Shown here: positions 1 to 7,400 of the stretch, in pieces | Numbering within the stretch: position 1 is the first letter of the stretch | How the letters are laid out: the number at the start of each line of letters is the position of its first letter | Assembly (NCBI RefSeq): GCF_031846415.1 | Contig: NZ_JAVRHT010000012.1 | Coordinates: 29,590 to 93,589, forward strand | Direction of reading: 5' to 3' | Source of the DNA: Rubrivirga litoralis | Lineage (GTDB): Bacteria > Bacteroidota > Rhodothermia > Rhodothermales > Rubricoccaceae | Length of the DNA: 64,000 bases | The notes under the pieces: model-generated | What the model was told of the DNA's origin: nothing | The model's input: only the letters and a program-made list of their open reading frames with translations | Database searches by the model: none | Program-made: the position numbers and the translations under genes

Positions 1-10
1 CGACCCGACG

Positions 11-1204
11 GTGGCTGAGCACTCGATCAACTTGCCCGTGCTGGCCGACGTCGTCGGGTTCGACTCGAAGGACTCGAAGAAGCTCAAGAACGCCCTCCGC
101 GCGCTCGTCGATTACAAGATCGAGTGGGACGTGCTGGGCGAGGGCGACGACGAGGGCGAGTGGGGCGTGAGCTCGTTCCTGGCCTCGGCCCGCGTCGAGC
201 GCCGGACCGGCGTGTGCACGTACTCGTACCCGGCCCCGCTCCGGCGGCGGCTGGCGAACCCCCAGATCTACGCCCGGATCAACCTCTCGGTCCAGACCCG
301 GTTCGCGAGCACGTACGCGCTCGCGCTTTACGAGAACTGCCTCCGGTTCCGGAAAGTGGGCTCGACGGGCTTCCTCGCGCTCGAGACGTGGCGGGGGCTC
401 CTGGGCGTCGAGGAGGGCGAGTACGAGGAGTACAAGTACTTCAACAAGCGCGTGCTCAAGCCCGCCGTGTCCGGGGTGAACGCGCACTCCGACATCCGCG
501 TCGAGATGGTGACCCGGAAGGAGGGGCGCCGGATCGTCGCCGTCAAGTTCCTGGTGTCCGAGGCGCCGGAGGGGCTCTCGGGCGACCCGTCCGACGTGGC
601 CGAGGCGCTCGGGGCGGCGGTGCTCCCCGACCCCCGCGAGCTGGCGCCGGAGCCCGCCGAGCTGCTGGCGCCGGTCCAGCTCAAGCTCGTCGAGTTCGGG
701 CTCTCCGACGCCCAGGCGCTCGACCTCTCGACGGAGTTCGACGCCGACCGTGTCGAGCGCAACCTGGGCTACGTCGAGGCCAAGCTGGCCGCGGGCGACG
801 ACGTCAAGAACTTGGCCGCGTACACGGTCGCCGCCGTCCGCGGCGACTACGAGCGCGGCGACCGCGCGGCCCGGCGGAAGCGGGGGGAGGCCAAGGCGAA
901 GGGTCCGAAGGCGTCCGATCAGCCGGGGCTCTTCCCCACGGCCGAGGTCGTCGCCGTCCGCTCCCTCGGGGAAGAGGACGCCGCCGAGGGCCGCCAACTC
1001 GACGCGGCCATCGCCGCGCTCTCGGACGCCGACCGGGCGGTGCTCGACACCGAGGCGGTTGCCCTGCTCCGGGAGCAGGGGAGCGGGTGGTGGCGCGAGG
1101 TTGAGGGGGCCGTGGAGTCGGGGGAGACGGAAGGGCTTGGCATCGCCGTCCGGTCCGTGCTCCGGGTGGCGCGCCGGGACGTGATGCGGGAGCGGGCCGC
1201 GTGA
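11..1204 (+). CDS. Rep_3-family plasmid replication initiator, possibly 5' truncated
   Basis: Likely initiates plasmid replication by binding iterons at the origin. The N-terminal half (about residues 1-190) has the two winged-helix pattern of Rep_3/RepB initiators, including the segment YARINLSVQTRFASTYALAL near residues 86-105. The C-terminal region (about 210-290) carries the LKLVEFGLSDAQA-type helix common in Bacteroidota Rep proteins, followed by a charged tail. The first GTG lies 10 bases inside the window and the frame stays open to base 2, so the real start may lie outside. Rep_3 proteins usually have some 30-60 residues before the INLPV strand, which supports truncation by the window edge. 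The stop overlaps the next gene by 4 bp (GTGA), implying co-transcription. Family call firm, start uncertain. Confidence 0.85.
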   Translation: MAEHSINLPVLADVVGFDSKDSKKLKNALRALVDYKIEWDVLGEGDDEGEWGVSSFLASARVERRTGVCTYSYPAPLRRRLANPQIYARINLSVQTRFASTYALALYENCLRFRKVGSTGFLALETWRGLLGVEEGEYEEYKYFNKRVLKPAVSGVNAHSDIRVEMVTRKEGRRIVAVKFLVSEAPEGLSGDPSDVAEALGAAVLPDPRELAPEPAELLAPVQLKLVEFGLSDAQALDLSTEFDADRVERNLGYVEAKLAAGDDVKNLAAYTVAAVRGDYERGDRAARRKRGEAKAKGPKASDQPGLFPTAEVVAVRSLGEEDAAEGRQLDAAIAALSDADRAVLDTEAVALLREQGSGWWREVEGAVESGETEGLGIAVRSVLRVARRDVMRERAA

Positions 1205-1623
1205 GACCGACCCCGCGCGTGCCGGTCCGAGAGGCGTTCCCGGAGCTCGGGTACGGCGTAGCCGACACGGTCCGAGCGCTGAGGGATGGGCTCCCAGCCT
1301 CGCGCGCTGACGCATTGGCGTCGGCGTTGGATCTCCCGGTGTCGCGAGTCGCCGAGCTCCTCGGGGTGTCCGCCTCGACGCTCTCCCGACGCCGACGCTC
1401 GGGGCGGCTGGGCCGGTCCGAGAGCGAGCGGGTCTACCGCTTCGGGCAGCTCGTCGAACGAGCGGCGGAGGCGTTCGGGACGATGGAGGTCGGTTCCGAA
1501 TGGCTGAAGCGGCCGAACTGGGCGCTCGGCCGTGAGGCGCCTATCGAGTACGCCGACACAGAGCCCGGCGCGCTCCAGGTCGACCGCGTGATCGGCCGGA
1601 TCGAGCATGGGATTCCCCCGTAG
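1201..1623 (+). CDS. Xre/MbcA/ParS-type antitoxin, orphan
   Basis: A 140-residue protein with a helix-turn-helix core near residues 45-75 (VSRVAELLGVSASTLSRRRR) and the C-terminal DUF2384 signature (WALGREAPIEYADTEPGA, then VIGRIEHG). This is the architecture of antitoxins that neutralise RES-domain toxins and repress their own operon. No RES gene follows, whereas the second Xre copy at 47.2 kb has one. The GTG start overlaps the rep stop, so it is probably co-transcribed with the replication initiator. Loss of the toxin and recruitment as a rep-operon repressor is an inference, supported by palindromic sites just downstream. Confidence 0.8.
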   Translation: MRPTPRVPVREAFPELGYGVADTVRALRDGLPASRADALASALDLPVSRVAELLGVSASTLSRRRRSGRLGRSESERVYRFGQLVERAAEAFGTMEVGSEWLKRPNWALGREAPIEYADTEPGALQVDRVIGRIEHGIPP

Positions 1624-1638
1624 CGGGTGTCGACCCGC
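1623..1638. promoter_or_regulatory. GC-rich hairpin after the rep-xre operon
   Basis: GCGGGT and ACCCGC form a perfect 6-bp stem around a 4-base loop, overlapping the last base of the xre stop codon. There is no T-tract, so it could be a weak terminator, an RNA 3'-end stabiliser, or part of the operator cluster that follows. Confidence 0.35.
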
Positions 1639-1661
1639 ACGGCGAGTGGCCGCACCGGGTA

Positions 1662-1697
1662 TTCCACCCTGGGGTGATGTTTCACCGTGCGGTGAAA
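1662..1697. promoter_or_regulatory. Two contiguous 18-bp palindromic operator-like units
   Basis: The unit at 1680-1697 is a perfect inverted repeat, TTTCACCG-TG-CGGTGAAA. The unit immediately before it (1662-1679, TTCCACCCTGGGGTGATG) matches it at 13 of 18 positions and is a partial palindrome. The 18-bp start-to-start spacing and dyad symmetry suit side-by-side binding of a dimeric HTH protein, such as the Xre protein encoded upstream or the Rep protein itself. The pair sits 44 bp before the start of the next gene. Confidence 0.5.
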
Positions 1698-1740
1698 CCT
1701 GTCAGCGGGCAGAAAACGGTGGTCGGGACTTGCAGACGAT

Positions 1741-2559
1741 GTGGCTCACCGTCAAGTCGTGCGCTCGGAGGCGCGCAGGCAGGACCGGGCGGCCTACTTT
1801 CGCACCGTGTACGACGACGAGAACCGAGCCACCGACGCGGCGTGCCGCGAGCTCCTGGACCACCTGCTCCAAGACGAGCGAGCGTGGATGGACGAGATGG
1901 CGCCGGGTGGCGTCCCGTCCCACGGCTTGGCCGCGCTCATCAATCGAGGTTCGCCCGAGTTCTCGGGCCGTCCGCTCCGGGTCCGGTGGCTCGGGCTCCT
2001 GGGCGAGGTCTTGTGGGACGTGTTCTCCGACAACCACGACGTGGTCGGGCCGGACGGCGAACTCTATGATCTTGGCTCGTTCCGCGGGAGCGCGGATTTC
2101 ATCGCCGACGTCGTGAACGACCGGCTCCCAGACGACCTCCGGGCCGGGCCGTCTCGGAGCGAGAGGGGATGGGGAGTCCGGGGCGTGGGCGCGTTCGTCT
2201 ACCTCGACTTCTACATGGGGACGCTCGGCGCAGACAAGGACCGAGTCCGCCCGTTCTACGTCCGCGTGTTCGAGCGCCTTCGGGAGCGGGGGTGCGACTG
2301 GCGGTACGCCTCGCCGTCACTCAGAGCGGTTCGGCTGACCCCAGCGGACTCCGACGACGATCCCGCGACCTACGACCCGCTGGCTGCTCTCGCTGAGGCG
2401 GCTACCCGTTCTGAGAAAGACGCCGCATTCGAGAAGCTGTCTCGGGACCTTGCCGAGGCCAATGCCGAGGCGTTCGAGAAGTCCGTCCGTGATCCGCCGC
2501 CAGTCGTCCGGTCCTACATAGAGGTGTTCGGTGAGCGTCCGCGATACGTTCGTCGCTGA
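1741..2559 (+). CDS. Hypothetical protein, 272 aa
   Basis: I do not recognise this family. It is a soluble, charged protein with no signal peptide or membrane segment. The N-terminal 70 residues look helical. A central part has aromatic-rich stretches (GAFVYLDFYMGTLGADKDRV near residues 155-175) and the C-terminus (about 215-260) looks like an amphipathic helix rich in Glu, Ala and Lys. Codon use fits the neighbouring plasmid genes, so it is probably a real gene. It starts with GTG downstream of the tandem palindromic operator and may be controlled by it. Confidence 0.6.
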   Translation: MAHRQVVRSEARRQDRAAYFRTVYDDENRATDAACRELLDHLLQDERAWMDEMAPGGVPSHGLAALINRGSPEFSGRPLRVRWLGLLGEVLWDVFSDNHDVVGPDGELYDLGSFRGSADFIADVVNDRLPDDLRAGPSRSERGWGVRGVGAFVYLDFYMGTLGADKDRVRPFYVRVFERLRERGCDWRYASPSLRAVRLTPADSDDDPATYDPLAALAEAATRSEKDAAFEKLSRDLAEANAEAFEKSVRDPPPVVRSYIEVFGERPRYVRR

Positions 2560-2598
2560 CAGCACCGGCGTATTCGATCCATCGACCCCTTCAGCCTC

Positions 2599-3102
2599 AT
2601 GCACTCGACGACTTACACGGCGAGGCTCGACGCGGAGCGTCGGCTCCCGCTTCGCGGAGACGCCCTCCACGCCCGATACTGGGTCCACCACCGCGTTGAC
2701 GGCGTGATCGAGCTCCGCCCGGAGGTCGACGGCTCGCAGGTCTCCGCCCGCACGCTCCAGACCATTGGGCGGTCGGTGGAGTCGCTCGGCAGGGGAGAGG
2801 CGTCGGAGCCCGTCGATCTCGGTGAGGTGTTTCCCGACGACGGGGGGCACGGCTCCCTTCCTCCCAGCATCGCTCATCCGGAGGTCTCTCCCGGAGCTCG
2901 CCCTCACGAAGACATCGCCCAATGCGTGCTCGCCGCGCTCCATCGGTCCGCCGCGCGAGCCCGCCGTGTCGCGGCTCAGACCGGGACCCGACTCGTTGTC
3001 GTCCGCGACGGCGAACTTGTCATTGAGCTTGTCGAGGCGAAACTCGTCGGGGTCCGTAAGGGCGAAACCGCTTCGCCACCAGGGCACACGACGGATTCCT
3101 GA
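2599..3102 (+). CDS. AbrB-like/antitoxin-like hypothetical protein, possibly a fusion
   Basis: A 167-residue ORF that reads as two parts. Residues 1-80 look like a small antitoxin-type protein: a short beta-rich start (TARLDAERRLPL), a Gly-Ile-Glu-Leu-Arg-Pro strand, then SARTLQTIGRSVESL and an acidic end. Residues 105-150 contain RSAARARRVAAQTGTRLVVVRDGELV, resembling the small antitoxin-like proteins ending in QTGT.(L/I)VV.RDG. The segment between them is low in complexity and may mark a fusion or decay of two adjacent small genes. No obvious toxin follows; the next gene encodes a DUF6933 protein. Function is inferred only from shape. Confidence 0.5.
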   Translation: MHSTTYTARLDAERRLPLRGDALHARYWVHHRVDGVIELRPEVDGSQVSARTLQTIGRSVESLGRGEASEPVDLGEVFPDDGGHGSLPPSIAHPEVSPGARPHEDIAQCVLAALHRSAARARRVAAQTGTRLVVVRDGELVIELVEAKLVGVRKGETASPPGHTTDS

Positions 3103-3151
3103 ACTCGTCGGCCAGCACGAACCTACGTCCCTCGCACGCTCCTCCTCCGAC

Positions 3152-3679
3152 ATGGTCTTGCTCCGAGGGACTCGCCGACTGCTGAAAGGAGCCAGCGCTC
3201 TTCTCAGCGATGGACCGTTGCCAGAGGTAGGACCGCTGACGACGTGGTACGCCAACGTCGTCCCACTCCCGTACCCGGGACGCTCGCTCGTCCTCTTCAC
3301 GGCCGCAGACACGATGCTGAGCGTCGTGGCCTCGGGCCGGTCGCTCCGGACGACGATCCCCGTCTTTCAACGTCGGGTCCCGATCCTTCTCCTGCGCCTG
3401 GGCCTTCCTGGAGCGTGGATCCAAGCGCGAGCGGACAACCTCGCTGACGTCTACATCGCCCGCGCAGGAGCCCAGACGCTCGACCGGACCGTGCTCGGGA
3501 CGATGACCGACGCGAGCTACCAGATCTGGGCCGAAGCTGAGGCGGTAGGGACGTTCGACGAGCTCGACCTCGACCGCGTCGAAGACAGACTGGCCCAGGT
3601 CCCACTCGGCGCGCTTCGGTCGGAGCGGTCGTCGCTTGGGTCTCCAGCAGACGCCGTCGCTGAACTGGCCAGAGCGTGA
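3152..3679 (+). CDS. DUF6933 family protein
   Basis: A 175-residue protein matching the DUF6933 layout: an N-terminal RGTRRLLK strand, then a TWYANVVPL motif, LVLFTAADTMLSV, and near the C-terminus RTVLGTMTDASYQIW followed by VEDRLAQVPLGAL. The biochemical role of the family is not known. The frame is open upstream to 2765, but the family's first strand begins at the ATG at 3152, which I use as the start. A good intrinsic terminator follows 17 bp after the stop. It may form a unit with the AbrB-like gene ahead of it. Confidence 0.75.
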   Translation: MVLLRGTRRLLKGASALLSDGPLPEVGPLTTWYANVVPLPYPGRSLVLFTAADTMLSVVASGRSLRTTIPVFQRRVPILLLRLGLPGAWIQARADNLADVYIARAGAQTLDRTVLGTMTDASYQIWAEAEAVGTFDELDLDRVEDRLAQVPLGALRSERSSLGSPADAVAELARA

Positions 3680-3695
3680 CGGTCGGGCAAAGCCC

Positions 3696-3717
3696 TCCGC
3701 CCAACGGCGGGATTTTT
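3696..3717 (+). terminator. Rho-independent terminator after the DUF6933 gene
   Basis: A CCGCC/GGCGG stem with a 4-base loop is followed by GA and five T residues. It ends the plus-strand transcript shortly after the stop at 3679. Confidence 0.7.
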
Positions 3718-3964
3718 ACACGGACCTGCTCACGGAGTCTGGGCGCGTGCTCCCCGATACCGCGCGCTTCTGTTTCGATTGTGCAGAAGGGTCCGGTTGA
3801 GGCCGTACTGGCTGCCGAAGAGGAGTAGAGAGGTTTGCAAGGTGGTAGTGTGGGACGCTGCAGATCGGTAGCGTAGCCTCCAGCCATTAACCGTCCTCTC
3901 CATGCTTGAGCCCCGCCGCGACGACGAACGCGCCGAGCTCGTCCCACTATCGCAGGTGTTACGT
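3718..3964. other. Intergenic region before the abiEi-like gene
   Basis: No convincing gene. A 28-codon ATG ORF at 3902-3988 (MLEPRRDDERAELV...) has plausible codon use but no recognisable family; it may be a remnant or a leader peptide for the following operon. The base composition is noticeably less GC-rich than the flanking genes, as expected for a promoter region. Confidence 0.4.
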
Positions 3965-3996
3965 TACGTCGGCACTAAGGAGGGATAGCCGACGTA
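3965..3996. promoter_or_regulatory. Perfect 9-bp inverted repeat, likely AbiEi operator
   Basis: TACGTCGGC (3965-3973) and GCCGACGTA (3988-3996) are exact inverted copies separated by 14 bp. The repeat ends 2 bp before the chosen GTG start and encloses the only strong Shine-Dalgarno sequence here (AAGGAGGG, 3977-3984). Characterised AbiEi antitoxins repress their own operon by binding inverted repeats upstream, so this is a natural operator. The same arms could also fold in RNA and sequester the ribosome site. Confidence 0.6.
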
Positions 3997-3998
3997 TC

Positions 3999-4595
3999 GT
4001 GACACACGCTGACCGCCTTCTCGACCTCGCCCGCACGCGCAGCGTTCTTCGCTCGAAGGACCTCGGGCCTCTCGGCATCCCTCGCCAGACGCTCGCCCGG
4101 CTCCACAGGCGGGGTGACCTCGAGCGTGTCGGTCGCGGACTCTACGTCCTCGCCGGTGCTGACGTGACCGAGCGCCACACGCTCGTTACCGCCGCGCGCC
4201 GCGTGCCCCACGGCGTCGCCTGCCTGCTCTCGGCGCTCCGGTTCCACGACCTCACAACGCAGGCTCCCTTCGAGGTGTGGTTCGCCATCGAAGGCAAAGC
4301 GCGTCGGCCGAAACAGGAGGCGATCCCCCTTCGTGTGGTGTACATGTCCGGCGGGGCGTTCACCGAAGGCATCGAAACACACGAGCTGGAGGGGATCGAG
4401 GTCCGGGTGTTCAGCGCGGCGAAGACGGTCGCCGACTGCTTCAAGTACCGGAACCGGGTCGGACTCGGCGTCGCCATCGAGGCCCTCAAGGACTACCGCT
4501 GGAGCCCGACATTCGACGCCGACGCGCTCTGGCATTTTGCTCAGGTCTGCCGCGTCTCGACGGTCATGCGTCCGTACCTCGAAGCCGTAGTGTAG
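3999..4595 (+). CDS. AbiEi-type antitoxin / transcriptional regulator
   Basis: A 198-residue protein of the type IV antitoxin AbiEi family. Residues 1-50 form the winged-helix N-terminus (RSKDLGPLGIPRQTLARLHR, then GDLERVGRGLYVL). The C-terminal domain has the usual GVACLLSALRFHDLTTQ, VWFAIEG, GIEVRVFSAAKTVADCFKYR and VAIEALKDY motifs. AbiEi normally represses and counteracts the nucleotidyltransferase toxin AbiEii encoded next to it. Here the next gene is instead an AAA+/DUF234 ATPase. The GTG start is chosen because it follows the operator and begins the conserved domain; the frame stays open further upstream to 3906. Confidence 0.85.
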   Translation: MTHADRLLDLARTRSVLRSKDLGPLGIPRQTLARLHRRGDLERVGRGLYVLAGADVTERHTLVTAARRVPHGVACLLSALRFHDLTTQAPFEVWFAIEGKARRPKQEAIPLRVVYMSGGAFTEGIETHELEGIEVRVFSAAKTVADCFKYRNRVGLGVAIEALKDYRWSPTFDADALWHFAQVCRVSTVMRPYLEAVV

Positions 4596-4616
4596 CTCGC
4601 GCCGAGCGGTGTAGCG

Positions 4617-4670
4617 GCTTGCCTAGGAGGGTGCTTGCTAGTACAATGGCATGCCACCGTACAGGCAAGC
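4617..4670. promoter_or_regulatory. Inverted repeat abutting the ATPase start codon
   Basis: GCTTGCCT (4617-4624) and AGGCAAGC (4663-4670) are exact inverted copies, and the second ends one base before the ATG at 4671. Between them lies the 10-bp palindrome TGGCATGCCA (4647-4656). This could be a second regulator site or an RNA structure controlling the ATPase separately from abiEi. Confidence 0.45.
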
Positions 4671-6119
4671 ATGGCTCTCCCCATCGTCAACCGCTCCGCC
4701 GAGCTCTCCCGGCTCCATGCCCTGGCCGACGCCAGCGAGCACCGCCTAGCCCTCGTCACCGGTCGGCGTCGCGTGGGCAAGACGTACCTGCTCGCCAATG
4801 GGTGGGACGACCGGGCGGTCTTCTTCTTCACGGCATCCAAGACGACGCCCGAACTCAACCGCCGTCAGCTCGTCGAGGCCGTTGCGGTGTGGAGTGGCGA
4901 GAACGTCCGTCCCGAGGACTACCCTACGTGGCGGACCGTCTTCCGGCTCCTCCTAGAGCTCCGGGCTCCGCAGCCTCTCGTCGTGGTGCTCGACGAGTTC
5001 CAGTACCTCGGCGACGACGAGGCTGGGGCGGTTGAGGTGGCCTCGGAGCTCAACGCGGTCTGGGAGGCGCCCAGGCCCGAGCGGTCGTTCTTGATGGTCC
5101 TCTCGGGCTCGGCCGTCGGCACGATGGGCGCGCTCGCGTCTGGCGGCGGCCCGCTCTACGGCCGGTTCCAGTGGCAAGGCAAGCTGCGGCCGTTCGGGTA
5201 CTGGCACGCCGCCGAGCTCGCGGGCCTGCGCGACCTCCGCGAGCGGGCGCTCGTTTACGGCGTGTTCGGCGGGACGCCGCGCTACCTCGCCGACATCGAC
5301 CCGGCGCAGAGTGTCGCTGAGAACGCGACGCGCCTGCTCCTCGACCCCGGCGGGGAGGTCCGGCTCCTGGTCGAGACGGCGCTCGAACAGGAGGAAGGCC
5401 TGCGCGACGTCGCCAAGTACCGGGCGATCCTGCACGCGGTCGCGAGCGGGCAAACGAAGCGGAACGAGATCGCCGCCCGGGCCGGGCTCCCCGTCGACGG
5501 CGCGCTCCGGGACAAGCTCGACCGGCTCGTCGACCTCGGCTACCTCGAGACGCGCCGGAACGTCGACGCCAAGCCGAACGCGGCGGCTCGCTACGGCGTC
5601 GCGGATGCTGCGTTCCGGTTCTACGAGCGGTTCGTGGAGGCCAACCGCTCCCGGCTGGAGCGGCTCCCGGCCGCTCAGGTATGGGACGAGTCGGTCGCCC
5701 CACAGCTCGACGTGTACATGGGCCACGAGTTCGAGCGCGTCGCGGTGCAGGCGTACGACCGTCGGGCGGCGTCGCTCGGTCTGCCGACGGTGGCGGAGTG
5801 GGGCCGGTGGGAAGGGACGGATCGAGACCGGCGTCCCATCGAGGTCGACGTCGTGGCCCCGCTCTTGGGCGGAGGCGTCCTGACAGGCGAGGTCAAGTGG
5901 AACCGGGAGCCTGTCGGGGTTGGGGTCCACACGGGTCACCTCGACAAGCTGCGTCGGATGGCCGAGGCGGGCCGGGCGTGGGCGCACCAAGCGCTCGGCC
6001 CGGACGGCTTGCTTTTGTACGTTTCGGCGAGCGGGTTCGCCGATGGGTTCCAGGAACGCGCCGAAGAAGACGGCCACCGGGTGGTGTGCTGGGCGATCGA
6101 GGATCTGTATAAGGACTGA
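4671..6119 (+). CDS. AAA+ ATPase with C-terminal DUF234 nuclease-like domain
   Basis: A 482-residue protein of the archaeal-type ATPase_2 family. Walker A is GRRRVGKTYLL near residues 31-41 and Walker B is VVVLDEFQYL near 105-115, with a sensor-type serine in LSGSAVGTM. A winged-helix segment follows (about 270-310, KRNEIAARAGLPVDGALRDK). The C-terminal DUF234 part contains IEVDVVA and, about 14 residues later, GEVKW, the acidic-x-Lys arrangement of PD-(D/E)XK nucleases. It lies 75 bp after the abiEi stop, in the usual toxin position. The role of effector controlled by AbiEi is inference. An upstream in-frame start at 4635 is possible, but conserved sequence begins at MALPIVNRSAEL. Confidence 0.85.
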   Translation: MALPIVNRSAELSRLHALADASEHRLALVTGRRRVGKTYLLANGWDDRAVFFFTASKTTPELNRRQLVEAVAVWSGENVRPEDYPTWRTVFRLLLELRAPQPLVVVLDEFQYLGDDEAGAVEVASELNAVWEAPRPERSFLMVLSGSAVGTMGALASGGGPLYGRFQWQGKLRPFGYWHAAELAGLRDLRERALVYGVFGGTPRYLADIDPAQSVAENATRLLLDPGGEVRLLVETALEQEEGLRDVAKYRAILHAVASGQTKRNEIAARAGLPVDGALRDKLDRLVDLGYLETRRNVDAKPNAAARYGVADAAFRFYERFVEANRSRLERLPAAQVWDESVAPQLDVYMGHEFERVAVQAYDRRAASLGLPTVAEWGRWEGTDRDRRPIEVDVVAPLLGGGVLTGEVKWNREPVGVGVHTGHLDKLRRMAEAGRAWAHQALGPDGLLLYVSASGFADGFQERAEEDGHRVVCWAIEDLYKD

Positions 6120-6176
6120 GCAGGAGCCTCCCGACGGGGGTGGCCGTCGGCTCGACGGAAGAGTGCGGCCGGAGAC

Positions 6177-6638
6177 CTACTCGCTGCCCTCCGTCTCCGA
6201 GTCGCCGTCGGACCCGAGCCGCCCGATCGCCGCGCGGACCTCGCGCTGGTAGGCTCGTCGGCGCTCGGCGTCCTCGATCCCCCGGGCGATCTGTTCTTCG
6301 CGGGGGTCGGCCGCGGACCCATACGTGAGCGAGCCGAGCAGCCCCGCGAGCGCCCGCCCCCGCTCGGTCTCGGCCTTCGCGTACCGGGCGGCCCGCTCAT
6401 CGACGTAGGCCTCGACGTCGGCCCGGAGCTCGTCGTCGGTGGCGTCGGCGAGCGAGAGGTCGACGCCGGGGAAGCGGCGGACGTGCTCCCAGACGTGGAC
6501 CGGGATGGGGACCATGACCCGGTCGTACGACGCCTCGAACTGGGCGCCGTCGAGCTCGAGGTACACGAACCGGTCGTCGAACACCTCGTGGTAGAGGTGG
6601 AACGTGGGTCCGTAGGTGATGGTGGCTTTCGTCGACAT
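6177..6638 (-). CDS. Hypothetical protein, 153 aa
   Basis: A soluble protein with a compact N-terminal half (ATITYGPTFHLYHEVFDDRFVYLELDG near residues 5-31, then VMVPIPVHVWEHVRRF) and a long charged helical C-terminus with an acidic tail. Similar short proteins beginning with a GP.FHLY motif are common conserved hypotheticals on plasmids and in accessory regions; no function is known to me. It converges with the ATPase gene, and its start is preceded by a more AT-rich stretch that could hold its promoter. Confidence 0.65.
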   Translation of the reverse strand: MSTKATITYGPTFHLYHEVFDDRFVYLELDGAQFEASYDRVMVPIPVHVWEHVRRFPGVDLSLADATDDELRADVEAYVDERAARYAKAETERGRALAGLLGSLTYGSAADPREEQIARGIEDAERRRAYQREVRAAIGRLGSDGDSETEGSE

Positions 6639-6770
6639 GGGTTGGGAGGGGCGCGGTCGGCGAGGTTGAACCGCGAGACCATGATCCGTTCCGGGAAGGC
6701 GCGCGTGCTCGGGGTCCTCCCGGAGAAGGTGACAGGGGAGGACGCGACGTCGGTTCTTCGCTCTCGCCGC

Positions 6771-6971
6771 TCACTCGTCGCCTGAAACGAGATCGTCGTC
6801 GCCCTCTCCCTTCGACTGAGCGTCGAGGCGGCCGACCTCGCGGGCGATCCCGGCGTCGAAGTCCTCGGTCGTCGGGGCCGGTCCCTCAAGGGCATAGTCG
6901 GCGAGGACCCCACGAGCACGGGGTGCGCCGTCGGGGTGGCGGCCTCCTTCGAGGTCACTGGGAGAGGTCAT
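6771..6971 (-). CDS. Small hypothetical protein, 66 aa
   Basis: A short acidic protein (LADYALEGPAPTTEDFDAGIAREVGRLDAQ in two parts around residues 24-53). Its ATG overlaps, as ATGA, the last codon of a decayed AbrB-type antitoxin frame upstream, so it was probably the second gene of that small operon. AbrB antitoxins usually precede a PIN toxin, but this product is far too short for PIN and lacks its acidic motif. It may be a toxin fragment replaced by other sequence or an unrelated small protein. Confidence 0.4.
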   Translation of the reverse strand: MTSPSDLEGGRHPDGAPRARGVLADYALEGPAPTTEDFDAGIAREVGRLDAQSKGEGDDDLVSGDE

Positions 6972-7129
6972 GATGGTCTCTGGTCGAGTCCGCCAGACCG
7001 GCGGGAGCGGTCGAGGCCGAACGCGGCCACGACGGCGGCGCGGACGGCGCCGAAGTCCTGGGATCCGTCGACGGGGACGGACCCCCGGAGGTCCCGGAGG
7101 GACTGGTGAACGGCCTTGGGGACAGTGAT
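6968..7129 (-). pseudogene. AbrB/SpoVT-type antitoxin remnant
   Basis: Read on the minus strand, this stretch gives ITVPKAVHQSLRDLRGSVP, then VDGSQDFGAVRAAVVAAFG, ending in TGA overlapping the next ATG. ITVPKAV is the AbrB swapped-hairpin motif, and LRDLRGSVPVDGPQDF-like ends are typical C-termini of AbrB antitoxins. About 25-30 residues normally between these parts are missing, and an in-frame TAG lies directly before the first codon. The gene therefore has both an internal deletion and a lost start. The remnant also carries the upstream edge of the hip promoter region on the opposite strand. Confidence 0.6.
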
Positions 7130-7266
7130 CTAGCCTCGGCGACCGACTCTGCTCGAAGGCATCTCGTGACGGGTGCTTGTCAGGCAGCACGAAAATGTAC
7201 GTCGAGCGGCCATCTGCCTTCCCTACAGCGCCGGGGAGCAGAGGGCGGTCTGGATTGTGCTCTGTT
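7130..7266. other. Intergenic spacer ahead of hipBST
   Basis: No gene seen. The stretch is less GC-rich than its surroundings and separates the AbrB remnant from the first hip operator. It probably carries part of the hipB promoter region, but I could not fix -33/-7 elements with confidence. Confidence 0.35.
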
Positions 7267-7284
7267 TTGCCTCTGTGGCGGCAA
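7267..7284. promoter_or_regulatory. hip operator-like repeat 1
   Basis: TTGCCTCTGTGGCGGCAA, with TTGCC/GGCAA dyad arms. It is one of three related 18-bp elements upstream of the HipB-like gene. HipB proteins bind palindromic sites in their own promoters, so these are probable HipB operators. Confidence 0.55.
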
Positions 7285-7338
7285 GAGAGCCCCTCCTGGT
7301 GCTCTCCCGCAGGGAGGAACTGGATGAGCACATCTTAT

Positions 7339-7356
7339 TTGCTTCTGGGGCGGCAA
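7339..7356. promoter_or_regulatory. hip operator-like repeat 2
   Basis: TTGCTTCTGGGGCGGCAA matches repeat 1 at 16 of 18 positions and starts 72 bp after it, close to seven helical turns. It retains the dyad arms. Confidence 0.55.
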
Positions 7357-7400
7357 AACTGGTAGGTTGGCAGCCGGGAGAGACCTCCTGCAACTGTTTA

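Noticed and set aside
2317..3312. 331-codon minus-strand frame
   Set aside because: It crosses three plus-strand genes, including the recognisable DUF6933 gene, and has no domain or typical codon pattern.
6771..7331. 186-codon minus-strand protein extending through the hip promoter
   Set aside because: Only the last 66 codons look coding; the upstream part crosses the AbrB remnant in another frame and the HipB operators.
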